Below are positions 43,551 through 52,525 of a stretch of DNA of 64,000 nt, one piece after another. The stretch's first letter is position 1. Each line of letters opens with the position of its first letter. Under the pieces are notes generated by a model. That model was given only the letters and a program-made list of their open reading frames with translations, had not been told where the DNA came from and searched no databases. Source of the DNA: Clostridia bacterium (GTDB lineage Bacteria; Bacillota; Clostridia; Monoglobales; Monoglobaceae). Position numbers and translations under genes: made by a program. The stretch lies in contig JAFTJA010000004.1 of the NCBI GenBank assembly GCA_017456605.1, positions 248,001 through 312,000 of the forward strand, given 5' to 3'.

Positions 43551-45431
43551 GTGAAGGACGGATTTATAAAGGTTGCGGTGGCTACACCTGAAATTGTGGT
43601 AAATGCCACAGCCAAAAACTGTGAAAAAATAATAGACCAGATTTCCACTGCGGCAAAAAATGGCGCAAAGGTCATTGTTTTCCCTGAACTTTCGATTTCG
43701 GGATACACCGTGGGGGATTTGTTGTTCCAAAGCTCTCTTTGGAAACGTTCAAAGACTGCACTCCTTGAAATCCTCAAACAAACAAAAAAACTGGATATTC
43801 TTTTTGCGGTGGGTATTGCCGTTTTATACTGCGACAAGCTTTATAATGCGGCGGCTGTCTGCAAGAACGGAAAAGTTTTGGGCTTTGTCACAAAAAGCCA
43901 TCTTCCCGGCTTTGGCGAATATAATGAGAGCCGATATTTCAGTGTGCTTAAAAAGACGGTCCAAGTGCCCTTTGACGGATATCTTGTGCCTATGGGGACA
44001 AAGTTGATTTTCTGCTGCGAAAGCATGGAAAATCTGCGGATTTCCTGTGAAATTTGCGAAGATATGTGGGTTGCAAATCCCCCGTCAATGCGCCACGCAC
44101 AAAACGGAGCGACCGTTATACTCAATCTCTCTGCCTGCAACGAAACTCCAAACAAGCAGAAAGCGCGGAAGATGACTGTTGCATCAAACAGTGCAAGAGG
44201 TCTTTGTGCTTATGTTTATGCGGACGCAGGTGACGGCGAGTCTACAACCGATTTAGTCTATGCGGGCAACAATATGATTTATCAGTTAGGACGTTGCATC
44301 AAAGAAGCGCCGCTTTTTGAAAATGGGATAATTTATGGTATTCTTGACCTTGACAAGATAACCCAATCAAGAAAAATGCGGACAACCTTTATCCCGGAAT
44401 TTGATGAAGAATATACAAAGATTCACTTTGATATGGAGATTTCAGAGACAACCCTTGAGGAAATTTCTCCAACTCCTTTTGTGCCTCAGGGGAAACTGCG
44501 ACTTGCACAGCATTGTGACAGAGTTTTCAGGATGCAGTGCGCAGGTCTTAAGAAAAGAATAAAGCATATAGGTCTCAAAACCGTTACTATTGGCGTTTCA
44601 GGCGGGCTTGACAGCACACTTGCGCTGCTTGTGGCTGTTCGCACATTTGACGACCTTGGACTTGACCGAAAGGGCATAATAGCGGTTTCTATGCCGTGTT
44701 TTGGGACTACCGGCAGAACTTATGACAATTCAAAGAAAATGGCAGAAGCCTTGGGTGTTACATTCCGTGAGGTGTCTATCGCAAAAGCGGTGGAACTGCA
44801 TCTTTCGGATATTGGTGCATCCACTGCTGAGCACGATGTGACGTACGAAAATGCCCAGGCAAGAGAACGCACTCAGGTGCTTATGGATATTGCAAACAAA
44901 ACCGGTGGAATTGTGATTGGAACAGGCGATTTGTCGGAGCTTGCCCTTGGTTTTGCCACCTACAACGGTGACCATATGTCAATGTACGGAGTGAACGCAA
45001 GTGTGCCAAAAACGCTGATGCGTGAGATTGTAAAATATCTGGCGGGGGATTTTGGAGGCGAGCTTGAAAAGGTGCTTGTTGATGTGGTGGACACACCGGT
45101 GAGCCCTGAACTTCTTCCTCCTGAAAATGCCAGCGAAACAAGTCAGAAAACCGAGGATATTATCGGGCCTTATGAAGTTCACGATTTCATACTTTATCAT
45201 TTTGTGAAATCGGGGTTTGAAAGAAATAAGATTTTCCGGATGGCAAAGTGTGCATTTTGCGGAATGTATGATGAAAAACTTATCGAAAAATGTATTGATA
45301 CTTTCTACAAAAGATTTTTTGCAAATCAGTTCAAGCGTTCTGCGGTTCCTGACGGACCAAAGGCGGGGAGCATTTCATTGTCGCCCAGAGGTGACTGGAA
45401 GATGCCGTCGGATGCAGCTTTTGAAGAATAA
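43551..45431 (+). CDS. nadE: glutamine-dependent NAD synthetase
   Basis: The 626-residue protein has an N-terminal nitrilase domain with the Glu-Lys-Cys triad in FPELSISGY, TKSHLPGFGEY and SCEICEDMW. The C-terminal synthetase domain has the P-loop GVSGGLDSTLAL and GTGDLSELALGF. It converts deamido-NAD to NAD using glutamine as nitrogen source through an internal tunnel. The start is GTG at 43551 behind GGGAGGACTG. It follows NadD in the pathway. A terminator is at 45437. Confidence 0.96.
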   Translation: MKDGFIKVAVATPEIVVNATAKNCEKIIDQISTAAKNGAKVIVFPELSISGYTVGDLLFQSSLWKRSKTALLEILKQTKKLDILFAVGIAVLYCDKLYNAAAVCKNGKVLGFVTKSHLPGFGEYNESRYFSVLKKTVQVPFDGYLVPMGTKLIFCCESMENLRISCEICEDMWVANPPSMRHAQNGATVILNLSACNETPNKQKARKMTVASNSARGLCAYVYADAGDGESTTDLVYAGNNMIYQLGRCIKEAPLFENGIIYGILDLDKITQSRKMRTTFIPEFDEEYTKIHFDMEISETTLEEISPTPFVPQGKLRLAQHCDRVFRMQCAGLKKRIKHIGLKTVTIGVSGGLDSTLALLVAVRTFDDLGLDRKGIIAVSMPCFGTTGRTYDNSKKMAEALGVTFREVSIAKAVELHLSDIGASTAEHDVTYENAQARERTQVLMDIANKTGGIVIGTGDLSELALGFATYNGDHMSMYGVNASVPKTLMREIVKYLAGDFGGELEKVLVDVVDTPVSPELLPPENASETSQKTEDIIGPYEVHDFILYHFVKSGFERNKIFRMAKCAFCGMYDEKLIEKCIDTFYKRFFANQFKRSAVPDGPKAGSISLSPRGDWKMPSDAAFEE

Positions 45432-45436
45432 AATAC

Positions 45437-45458
45437 GGGCGGAGAAATCCGCCCTTTT
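45437..45458 (+). terminator. intrinsic terminator after nadE
   Basis: GGGCGGA (45437-45443) pairs with TCCGCCC (45448-45454) over a GAAA loop and is followed by four T residues. Confidence 0.85.
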
Positions 45459-45473
45459 GCATAGGAGAAGAAG

Positions 45474-46058
45474 ATGCTTCACATAAAAGAAACAATAGTC
45501 GTCGAGGGAAAGTTTGACAAGGAACAACTGAAAAAAGTCACCGATGCACCGATTATCTGCACCGGAGGTTTCACACTTTATACCGACAAAAGTATAATAA
45601 ATTCAATACGCACCATGGCGAAAAAAACGGGAATAATTGTTCTGACCGACTCCGATAGCGCCGGATTTCGCATACGAAATTACATCAAACAGTGTGTTGG
45701 GGAAAACGGCACGGTGAAGCACGCATATATCCCATCTGTTGAGGGAAAAGAAAAACGCAAAGAAAGACCCGGAAAGGAAGGTCTTTTGGGAGTAGAGGGA
45801 ATAAGCGAAGAACAACTTTCAAAAATTCTTGAGAGCGTTACTGAGGTATGTGACAAAACAGAAAAAAACGAGCCACAGATAACGAAAGCTATGCTTTTTG
45901 AAGACGGCCTCAGCGGCGGCATCGAAAGTGCAGAAAAACGAAAAAAACTTGCGAGGATGCTTGGCCTCCCTGTACGGATTTCGTCGAATGCATTGATTGA
46001 AGTGCTGAATGCCGCGGTGGGATATGAAGAATATAAAAAAACAATAGGAAAAATTTAA
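45474..46058 (+). CDS. rnmV: ribonuclease M5
   Basis: The 194-residue protein has the TOPRIM motifs VVEGKFD and LTDSDSAGFRIRNYI, a C-terminal DUF4093 region and the family GKEGLLGVEG block. It processes 5S rRNA precursors. AGGAGAAGA precedes the ATG at 45474. It lies just after a terminator, so read-through from nadE or an unseen promoter drives it. A second terminator follows. Confidence 0.95.
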   Translation: MLHIKETIVVEGKFDKEQLKKVTDAPIICTGGFTLYTDKSIINSIRTMAKKTGIIVLTDSDSAGFRIRNYIKQCVGENGTVKHAYIPSVEGKEKRKERPGKEGLLGVEGISEEQLSKILESVTEVCDKTEKNEPQITKAMLFEDGLSGGIESAEKRKKLARMLGLPVRISSNALIEVLNAAVGYEEYKKTIGKI

Positions 46059-46065
46059 CACAAAC

Positions 46066-46102
46066 AAAAGCAACATTTTTCGAAGCAGAATGGTTGCTTT
46101 TT
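46066..46102 (+). terminator. terminator after rnmV
   Basis: AAAAGCAAC (46066-46074) pairs with GTTGCTTTT (46094-46102). Inner pairing of ATT with AAT is offset by one base. A T run follows. Confidence 0.75.
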
Positions 46103-46132
46103 GTGTCTTGCTATGGTATACTTTTAAAGTAT
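46094..46132 (+). promoter_or_regulatory. promoter of the OPT transporter with overlapping palindrome
   Basis: TTGCTT (46094-46099), a 17-base spacer and TATACT (46117-46122) form a promoter 95 bases before the gene. ATACTTTTAAAGTAT at 46118-46132 is a perfect 15-base palindrome covering the -10 box and start region. It could be an operator for an unidentified regulator. Confidence 0.6.
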
Positions 46133-46217
46133 GTGCGTGAGATTTTGACAAAATTTCACAAAAGATTTATTTGCCTGCAAACAAAAGGTGCTGGCAAGAA
46201 AGATTAGGGGGATTTTT

Positions 46218-48131
46218 ATGGAAAACAAAAATTTCAAACCATATATTCCGGCAGATAGGGTAACTCCTGAAATTACTATTACATCTATTGTTATGGGGAT
46301 TTTGCTTGCTGTGATATTTGGTGCGGCAAACGCTTATCTTGGCCTCAGGGTTGGTATGACGGTTTCGGCGTCTATCCCTGCGGCTGTTATTGCTATGGGC
46401 GTTATTCGCGTTATTATGAAGAAAAATTCAATTCTTGAAAGCAACATTGTCCAGACAGTGGGCTCAGCGGGCGAATCTGTTGCAGCGGGTGCGATTTTTA
46501 CACTTCCTGCACTTTTTCTGTGGGCAGCAGAGGGAACAATGGAAAAACCTGGAATTTTGGAAATTACATTGATTGCACTTCTTGGAGGACTCCTTGGTGT
46601 ATTCTTTATGGTGCCGCTTCGCAACGCACTCATTGTGAAAGAGCACGGGGTTCTTCCTTATCCTGAGGGTACTGCTTGTGCAGAGGTTCTGCTTGCCGGT
46701 GAAGAGGGCGGTGCAAATGCATCAACTGTTTTTGCGGGTATGGGCTTTGCGGCACTTTTCAAGTTTATAATCGACGGGCTCAAAGCTGTTCCGGGTGAAA
46801 TCGCGCTTAAGTTTAAAGGCTATGCCGGCGAAATAGGAACTCAGATTTATCCTGCAGTAATGAGTGTAGGATACATTTGCGGTCCAAGGATTTCGTCATA
46901 TATGTTTGCCGGCGGCGTGCTTAGCTGGATGGTACTTATCCCGATGATTGTCCTTTTCGGAAAAGAAATCGTTCTCTATCCGGGAACGGAGTCTATTGGC
47001 GAGATGTTTGCATCGGGCGGTGCAAGTGCAATCTGGGGTTCTTATATCCGTTATATCGGTGCGGGCGCTTTGGCTGCAGGTGGAATAATCAGTCTTATCA
47101 AGTCGCTTCCTCTTATTGTCCGCACATTTAAAGATGCGCTCAAAGGCATAGGCGGAGCGGGTAATGGCGGCGCATCACGCACAGAAAAAGACTTGAGTAT
47201 GAAAACAGTTCTTATCGCAATAGCTGTGCTCACAATTCTTGTATGGCTTGTTCCTGCGATTCCGGTGTCACTTCTTGGTGCTGTTATCGTGGTTGTGTTT
47301 GGCTTCTTCTTTGCCACAGTTTCATCCCGTATGGTTGGGCTTGTAGGAAGCAGCAACAACCCAGTTTCAGGTATGGCAATTGCAACACTTCTTATATCAA
47401 CACTTATATTGAAGCTCACGGGTGACGGCGGTGCTCACGGTATGCAGGGTGCTATTGCTATCGGCTCAATTATCTGTATCGTAGCGGCGATTTCGGGTGA
47501 TACCTCCCAAGACCTCAAGACGGGATACCTTCTTGGTGCAACACCAAAGAAACAGCAGATTGGTGAAATAATCGGTGTTGTTGCGGCGGCTCTTGCTATT
47601 GGCGGAACACTTTATCTTCTTGACAGTGCGTGGGGCTTTGGAACTGATGAGCTTGCGGCTCCCCAAGCAACACTTATGAAGATGATTATTGAGGGCGTTA
47701 TGGATGCAAATCTTCCTTGGGGATTGGTTCTTATCGGTGTGTTCATTGCGATTATCGTTGAAATAGTAGGAATACCCGTGTTGCCCTTTGCAATAGGCAT
47801 TTATCTGCCTGTGCATCTCAATGCGTGCATTATGGTGGGCGGTCTTGTAAGACTTGTTATGGATAAATTAAAGCGCGAAAAGGCACAAAAAGATGCAATG
47901 ATAAATGACGGAATTCTCTTCTGTTCGGGTATGATTGCCGGAGAAGGCATTGTGGGCATAGCTTTGGCACTTCTGGCAGTTTTCGGTGTGGACAAGGTTA
48001 TAAACATTTCTGGACTTTTAAATCTTACTCCCATGGTATCAAACATTTTGAGCGTTGTAGTGTTTGCGCTGGTTATCCTCAGTGTGCTGAAATTTTCACT
48101 ATGGAAAAAGCGTAAGCCGCTAGATAAATAA
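46218..48131 (+). CDS. OPT family oligopeptide transporter
   Basis: The 637-residue protein has about 14-16 hydrophobic segments. OPT family motifs include ITSIVMGILLAVIFGAANAYLGLRVGMT near the start, LPYPEGTACAEVL, FVGSSNNPVSGMAIA-like SSNNPVSG, and DTSQDLKTGYLLGATP. Members import small peptides or iron/siderophore-like ligands with protons. The ATG at 46218 has TTAGGGGGAT upstream. The stop at 48131 is two bases from the PqqD-like gene, so the pair is co-translated. Substrate is not determined. Confidence 0.9.
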   Translation: MENKNFKPYIPADRVTPEITITSIVMGILLAVIFGAANAYLGLRVGMTVSASIPAAVIAMGVIRVIMKKNSILESNIVQTVGSAGESVAAGAIFTLPALFLWAAEGTMEKPGILEITLIALLGGLLGVFFMVPLRNALIVKEHGVLPYPEGTACAEVLLAGEEGGANASTVFAGMGFAALFKFIIDGLKAVPGEIALKFKGYAGEIGTQIYPAVMSVGYICGPRISSYMFAGGVLSWMVLIPMIVLFGKEIVLYPGTESIGEMFASGGASAIWGSYIRYIGAGALAAGGIISLIKSLPLIVRTFKDALKGIGGAGNGGASRTEKDLSMKTVLIAIAVLTILVWLVPAIPVSLLGAVIVVVFGFFFATVSSRMVGLVGSSNNPVSGMAIATLLISTLILKLTGDGGAHGMQGAIAIGSIICIVAAISGDTSQDLKTGYLLGATPKKQQIGEIIGVVAAALAIGGTLYLLDSAWGFGTDELAAPQATLMKMIIEGVMDANLPWGLVLIGVFIAIIVEIVGIPVLPFAIGIYLPVHLNACIMVGGLVRLVMDKLKREKAQKDAMINDGILFCSGMIAGEGIVGIALALLAVFGVDKVINISGLLNLTPMVSNILSVVVFALVILSVLKFSLWKKRKPLDK

Positions 48132-48132
48132 A

Positions 48133-48477
48133 ATGAAAAAAGAAAAAATATCAGAAAATTATCTTGAAAGAATTCCAAATGCGCGTGACGGCCTGAAATG
48201 GGAAACAGCCGAGGACGGAAAAGTGACATTGTGTATTGAAAACAAAGGACTATTTAACAAGATAGCCCAAAGGCTTTTCAAAAAGCCCAAAATCAGCTAT
48301 GTTCACCTTGATGAAAACGGCAGCTTTGTATGGCAAGTTATGGATGGAAAGCATAACATAATTGAAATCGGAGAATTGGTAGACGAAAAATTTGGTGAAG
48401 GTGCCCATCCACTTTATCCGCGGCTGGCAAAGTTTTTTAAAGTGCTTGACAGCTACGGCTTTATTGAATGGAAATAA
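48133..48477 (+). CDS. PqqD-like (RRE-fold) small protein
   Basis: The 114-residue protein has the PqqD-like wHTH/RRE fold pattern: KISYVHLDENGSFVWQVMDG, then IIEIGELVDEKFGE and LAKFFKVLDSYGFIEWK. PqqD-type domains bind precursor peptides for radical-SAM enzymes, but no radical-SAM gene or precursor is nearby. Here it is coupled to a peptide transporter. No Shine-Dalgarno sequence is visible, and it starts two bases after the OPT stop. Its role is unknown. Confidence 0.75.
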   Translation: MKKEKISENYLERIPNARDGLKWETAEDGKVTLCIENKGLFNKIAQRLFKKPKISYVHLDENGSFVWQVMDGKHNIIEIGELVDEKFGEGAHPLYPRLAKFFKVLDSYGFIEWK

Positions 48478-48481
48478 AAAG

Positions 48482-48512
48482 AAAAGAGAACGGTATGTGC
48501 CGTTCTCTTTTT
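48482..48512. terminator. bidirectional terminator between the PqqD-like gene and gatB
   Basis: AAAAGAGAACGG (48482-48493) pairs with CCGTTCTCTTTT (48500-48511) across a six-base loop, with A and T runs on both sides. It ends both convergent operons. Confidence 0.93.
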
Positions 48513-48519
48513 ATGCTTT

Positions 48520-49944
48520 TTAAAGTTCGCTGAATTTCTTTTCAAGATACGCCTTGATTGACATAGGCGTCGCTTTTCCGGTAAGGGCGCGATTTGCTTG
48601 TCCCATAAAGAAGCCAAATACATTGGTCTTGCCGTTTTTATAGTCTTCAATGAGGTCAGGACGCTCTGCAAAAAGCTTGTCGATTACTTCAGCTATTGCT
48701 GCGGTATCCTCAACGACAATAAAGCCGTTTGCTTTCGCAATTTCTTCCGGGTCGCCGCCTTCTTCAAACATAATGCGGATTATTGACTTGGCGTCGTTTC
48801 GGTTGACCGTATTTTTGTCAGCCATCTGGACAACCTTTGCAAAATCCTTTGGTGAAATGGGAACTTCCTCGCTGTCAGTATCTTTCACACGACGCATAAT
48901 TTCGGTGAGAAAGAGGTTCGCAACATTCTTATATTGAGGATAAATTTCAACAGTGCGGTCATAAAAGTCCGAAAGATATTTTTCAAGGGTAATAACTCTC
49001 GCATCTTCGTCGGTGAGACCATATTCTTTCGTATACCTTTCCACGCGCTGATGGGGCAGAAGCGGAATTTCACTCTTTGCCTTTTCAATGTCTTCTTCGG
49101 TAAAAGTAATTGCCAGAATATCAGGCTCAGGGAAGTAGCGATAGTCATTTGCGTTTTCCTTGCTGCGAAGAGAGGAGGTTGTTCCGGTGGCATCATCAAA
49201 ACGTCTTGTTTCCTGAACTACCTTTCCGCCACCTTCTAATATTTCGGTCTGGCGGGCAATTTCGCTTTCGATTGCACGCTGAATTGAGCGGAAGGAGTTG
49301 AGGTTTTTAATCTCTGCTCTGTCGCCCAAAACGCTGGAGCCCGCAGGTTTCAGTGAAACGTTTACGTCTGCACGGATTGAGCCTTCCTGCATCTTGGCAT
49401 CGCAGACATTCAGGTATTTGAGATAAAGGGCAATTTTTGAGACAAATTCTGCCGCTTCTTCGGATGATTTGATGTCAGGCTCGGTGACAATTTCGATGAG
49501 AGGAACGCTGCATCGGTTGTAATCCGCCCAGCTTTCGCCGTGATAGTCATCGTGAACCATTTTCCCTGCATCTTCCTCAAGGTGAATTTGGTGAATTCGA
49601 ACAACAGTGCCAGTAGAAAGCTCCAAAGAACCGTTTATACAAAGGGGCAAATCAAGCTGAGAAATCTGGTATGCTTTTGGAAGGTCAGGATAGAAATAAT
49701 TCTTTCTGTCAAACCGTGTGTAGCGGTTTATGTCACAGTTAAGTGCAAGTCCCGCACGCATCGCATATTCTACTGCGGCATGGTTGATAACGGGAAGAGC
49801 CCCCGGCTGACCTGTGCAGACAGGACAGATATGAGTGTTGGGGTCACCGCCAAAGGAAGCATCGCAGGTGCAGAATGCCTTTGTTTTTGTTGAAAGCTCG
49901 GCGTGTATTTCAAGGCCGATGACTGTATCGTATTTTTTGCACAT
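48520..49944 (-). CDS. gatB: Asp/Glu-tRNA amidotransferase subunit B
   Basis: The 474-residue protein starts with YDTVIGLEIHAELSTKTKAFC, the GatB signature. It has cysteine ligands in CTCDASF and CPVCTGQPG, the RFDRKNYFYPDLPKAYQIS block, and a helical C-terminal YqeY-like tail domain. It phosphorylates Glu-tRNA-Gln or Asp-tRNA-Asn and receives ammonia from GatA. GAGGAGGTT precedes the ATG. It is the last gene of gatCAB. Confidence 0.97.
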   Translation of the reverse strand: MCKKYDTVIGLEIHAELSTKTKAFCTCDASFGGDPNTHICPVCTGQPGALPVINHAAVEYAMRAGLALNCDINRYTRFDRKNYFYPDLPKAYQISQLDLPLCINGSLELSTGTVVRIHQIHLEEDAGKMVHDDYHGESWADYNRCSVPLIEIVTEPDIKSSEEAAEFVSKIALYLKYLNVCDAKMQEGSIRADVNVSLKPAGSSVLGDRAEIKNLNSFRSIQRAIESEIARQTEILEGGGKVVQETRRFDDATGTTSSLRSKENANDYRYFPEPDILAITFTEEDIEKAKSEIPLLPHQRVERYTKEYGLTDEDARVITLEKYLSDFYDRTVEIYPQYKNVANLFLTEIMRRVKDTDSEEVPISPKDFAKVVQMADKNTVNRNDAKSIIRIMFEEGGDPEEIAKANGFIVVEDTAAIAEVIDKLFAERPDLIEDYKNGKTNVFGFFMGQANRALTGKATPMSIKAYLEKKFSEL

Positions 49945-49959
49945 GTTGATAACCTCCTC

Positions 49960-51393
49960 TTATATACTTGCCACAGGATGTGGATTTTCTTTTTCAAAAA
50001 TATCAGCCGCACCGATGAGCTTTGCATCATCAAAGCGTTTTGCAGAAAGGGAGAAGCCGATAGGCATACCTGCTTTGTCGCAACCGCAGGGAACAGAAAT
50101 CGCAGGGATGCCGGCGATGTTTGCGGTAACTGTGCAGATATCCGCGAGATACATTTTTACAGGGTCGTCAATGTTTGCTCCTGCCTTATATGCAACTGTC
50201 GGTGCAGTAGGCGTCAGCATAAGGTCGCACTTTGAGAAGATTTCGTCGTGTTCCGCACGGCACTGCTGACGTACAGCAAGTGCCTTTTTGTAATATGCAT
50301 CATAATATCCGCTTGAAAGTGCATAAGTTCCAAGGAGAATTCTGCGCTTAACTTCTGTGCCAAAGCCCTCGCTGCGGGTTTTCTTTATGAGTTTGTCATA
50401 GCTTTCGGGAGATGCGGTGCGATAACCGTATTTCACACCGTCATACCGTGAAAGGTTTGAGCTTGCTTCAGCACAAGCCAAAAGGTAATAAGCAGAGACC
50501 GCGTATTTGAGGGTGGGCATTGAAACTTCAACAAGCTCCGCACCCATATTTTCATAGAATTTTGCAACGCTCAAAACAGCGGCTTTCACTTCTTCATCAA
50601 TACCGTCACCAAAAAATTCTTTCGGAAGACCGATTTTCATACCTTTTATGCTGTTTCCCATGCATGAAAGAAAGTCAATATCGTGCTTTCTTGTGGTGCG
50701 GTCGTGCTTGTCCTGACCTGCGATTGCATTCAGGATAATTCCGCAGTCCTCGGCTGAATTTGCCATTGGACCAATCTGGTCAAGAGAACTGCCGAAAGCA
50801 ACAAGCCCGAAACGTGAAACAGTTCCATAAGTGGGCTTTATGCCGGTTATGCCGCAAAACGATGCCGGCTGACGGATTGAACCGCCGGTGTCACTACCGA
50901 GTGCTGCACTGCAAAGACCTGCCGAAACCGCTGTGGCACTTCCGCCTGACGAACCGCCGGGAACACATTCGGTATTGAATGGATTTTTCGGTTTTGAAAG
51001 CGCCGAGGTCTGTGACGAGCCGCCCATAGCAAATTCGTCCATAGAGGTCTTTCCCAAGATAACAATGTTTTGGGCATTAAGCTTTTCCATAACGGTTGCG
51101 TTATAGGGGGGAGCATAGCTTTCAAGCATCTTCGACGAGCAGGTGGTCTTTATCCCCTTGGTGCAGATGTTATCCTTTATCGCCATAGGGATACCTGTGA
51201 GAGGAGATATATTGCCCGAAACGATTTTTTCATCTGCCAAGGATGCAGCGGACAGAGCTTCTTCTTCACAAACTGTGTTGAATGCACCAAGGTTTTCGTT
51301 TTCACGGATTTTTTTCAGGTATTCTTTTGTCAGCTCGACCGAAGAAAATTCTTTTTGGTCAAGCTTTTTTCTAAGAGTTGAAACAGTAATCAT
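49960..51393 (-). CDS. gatA: Asp/Glu-tRNA amidotransferase subunit A
   Basis: The 477-residue amidase has the Lys-Ser-Ser triad in GIPMAIKDNIC, GGSSGGSATAV and SDTGGSIRQPA. It releases ammonia from glutamine and passes it to GatB. It starts 17 bp after gatC, with AAGGAG in the gap, and gatB follows after 15 bp. The complex supplies Gln-tRNA-Gln and possibly Asn-tRNA-Asn. Confidence 0.97.
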   Translation of the reverse strand: MITVSTLRKKLDQKEFSSVELTKEYLKKIRENENLGAFNTVCEEEALSAASLADEKIVSGNISPLTGIPMAIKDNICTKGIKTTCSSKMLESYAPPYNATVMEKLNAQNIVILGKTSMDEFAMGGSSQTSALSKPKNPFNTECVPGGSSGGSATAVSAGLCSAALGSDTGGSIRQPASFCGITGIKPTYGTVSRFGLVAFGSSLDQIGPMANSAEDCGIILNAIAGQDKHDRTTRKHDIDFLSCMGNSIKGMKIGLPKEFFGDGIDEEVKAAVLSVAKFYENMGAELVEVSMPTLKYAVSAYYLLACAEASSNLSRYDGVKYGYRTASPESYDKLIKKTRSEGFGTEVKRRILLGTYALSSGYYDAYYKKALAVRQQCRAEHDEIFSKCDLMLTPTAPTVAYKAGANIDDPVKMYLADICTVTANIAGIPAISVPCGCDKAGMPIGFSLSAKRFDDAKLIGAADIFEKENPHPVASI

Positions 51394-51410
51394 TTGAATT
51401 TCTCCTTATA

Positions 51411-51695
51411 TCAGTCAACAATCTTTGGAACAACAAACTGATTTTCCACAGTTTGCGGACCGTTATTCACGATGCCTTCCATGTTTTCAAAGGTTTCAAT
51501 TTCGTCAGCACGAAGACTGGAAAACGGAACAGCATTTGTCATATCTATGGGGTTATATTCAAAATTTGATTCGCCGATGGTGTCCATAAGTGAAATGATA
51601 TCAGACATCTCTTTGCTGTATTCAGCGAACTCTTCCTCGGATAAGTGGAGCTTTGAAAGCTCACACAAAAGCTCAAGATTTTCTCTTGAAATCAT
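51411..51695 (-). CDS. gatC: Asp/Glu-tRNA amidotransferase subunit C
   Basis: The 94-residue protein is helical, with LCELSKLHLSEEEFAEYSKEM near the start and the loop region VPFSSLRADEIE that wraps between GatA and GatB. It stabilises the complex. AAAGGAAG precedes the ATG. It heads the operon, and its promoter lies at 51739-51767. Confidence 0.93.
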   Translation of the reverse strand: MISRENLELLCELSKLHLSEEEFAEYSKEMSDIISLMDTIGESNFEYNPIDMTNAVPFSSLRADEIETFENMEGIVNNGPQTVENQFVVPKIVD

Positions 51696-51738
51696 AAGTA
51701 AGTCACTTCCTTTTGCTTAAATAATTACAATTCATTAT

Positions 51739-51767
51739 ATTTTAACACTTTTGACTTTGTTTTGCAA
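51739..51767 (-). promoter_or_regulatory. promoter of gatCAB
   Basis: On the minus strand TTGCAA (51767-51762), a 17-base spacer and TAAAAT (51744-51739) lie 43 bases upstream of gatC. Confidence 0.65.
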
Positions 51768-51867
51768 TACAAATTTGGAAAATCAGATAAAACACGGAAA
51801 AACTGCTTTGCATTTTCCGAAAAATGCGAAAAAACATAAAATTTGTCAATGTTTTTTCAAAAAGTAC

Positions 51868-51917
51868 TTGATTATTTCTGTATTATTATGTATAATAACA
51901 CTTGTTTTATAGTGTTA
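51868..51917 (+). promoter_or_regulatory. promoter and inverted-repeat operator of the cupin-XRE/potABCD unit
   Basis: TTGATT (51868-51873), a 17-base spacer and TATAAT (51891-51896) are followed at once by TAACACT (51896-51902) and AGTGTTA (51911-51917). The inverted repeat has 7-bp arms and an eight-base spacer and covers the transcription start. Binding by the downstream XRE regulator is a reasonable guess. Confidence 0.8.
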
Positions 51918-51958
51918 AAAGAAAAGTTTTGTATTACTAAATTTCGGGGTGAAACAAA

Positions 51959-52492
51959 ATGGACATAGGAAAGAAACTGAAAAGGCTCAGAATAAAGAAC
52001 CAGCTTACCCTTTCGGACGTGGCAAACCGAAGCGAGCTTTCAAAGGGGTTTTTGTCCCAGCTTGAAAACAACAACTGTTCGCCATCAATTTCGACACTTG
52101 AGGATATTTTAGAGGTTCTGGGCTCGTCTTTGCAGGAATTTTTTGCTGACAACAAAGAAGATTCGATTGTGTTCACAAAGAAAGATTATTTTGAGAATGT
52201 GCAGGAGGAATATAAGATAGACTATCTTGTTCCAAATGCCCAGAAAAACTCGGTAGAGCCAATAAAGATTACCATTCATCCGGGTGGAAAGTCACAGACG
52301 GTGATTCCCCACGACGGCGAGGACTTTGGCTATGTCATTTCGGGAAATGCGGATTTGATTTACGGAAATGAGAAACATCACTTGAAAATCGGCGACACCT
52401 TTTATGTTTATTGCAACGAAAGCTATCATCTTGAAAACAACGGCAAAAAAGACTGTGAGATAATATGGATATCAACACCGCCGTTTTTTTAA
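51959..52492 (+). CDS. XRE-cupin transcriptional regulator (PuuR-like)
   Basis: The 177-residue protein has an N-terminal XRE helix-turn-helix (IGKKLKRLRIKNQLTLSDVA; LSKGFLSQLENN) and a C-terminal cupin barrel (VIPHDGEDFGYVISGNADLI; IGDTFYVYCNESYHLENN). This layout is that of polyamine-responsive PuuR-type regulators. It directly precedes potABCD and probably controls it in response to a small ligand, likely a polyamine. TCGGGGTGA precedes the ATG. Confidence 0.88.
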   Translation: MDIGKKLKRLRIKNQLTLSDVANRSELSKGFLSQLENNNCSPSISTLEDILEVLGSSLQEFFADNKEDSIVFTKKDYFENVQEEYKIDYLVPNAQKNSVEPIKITIHPGGKSQTVIPHDGEDFGYVISGNADLIYGNEKHHLKIGDTFYVYCNESYHLENNGKKDCEIIWISTPPFF

Positions 52493-52525
52493 ATTGGAAG
52501 GATAAAATCTGATTGGAGGAAAAAT

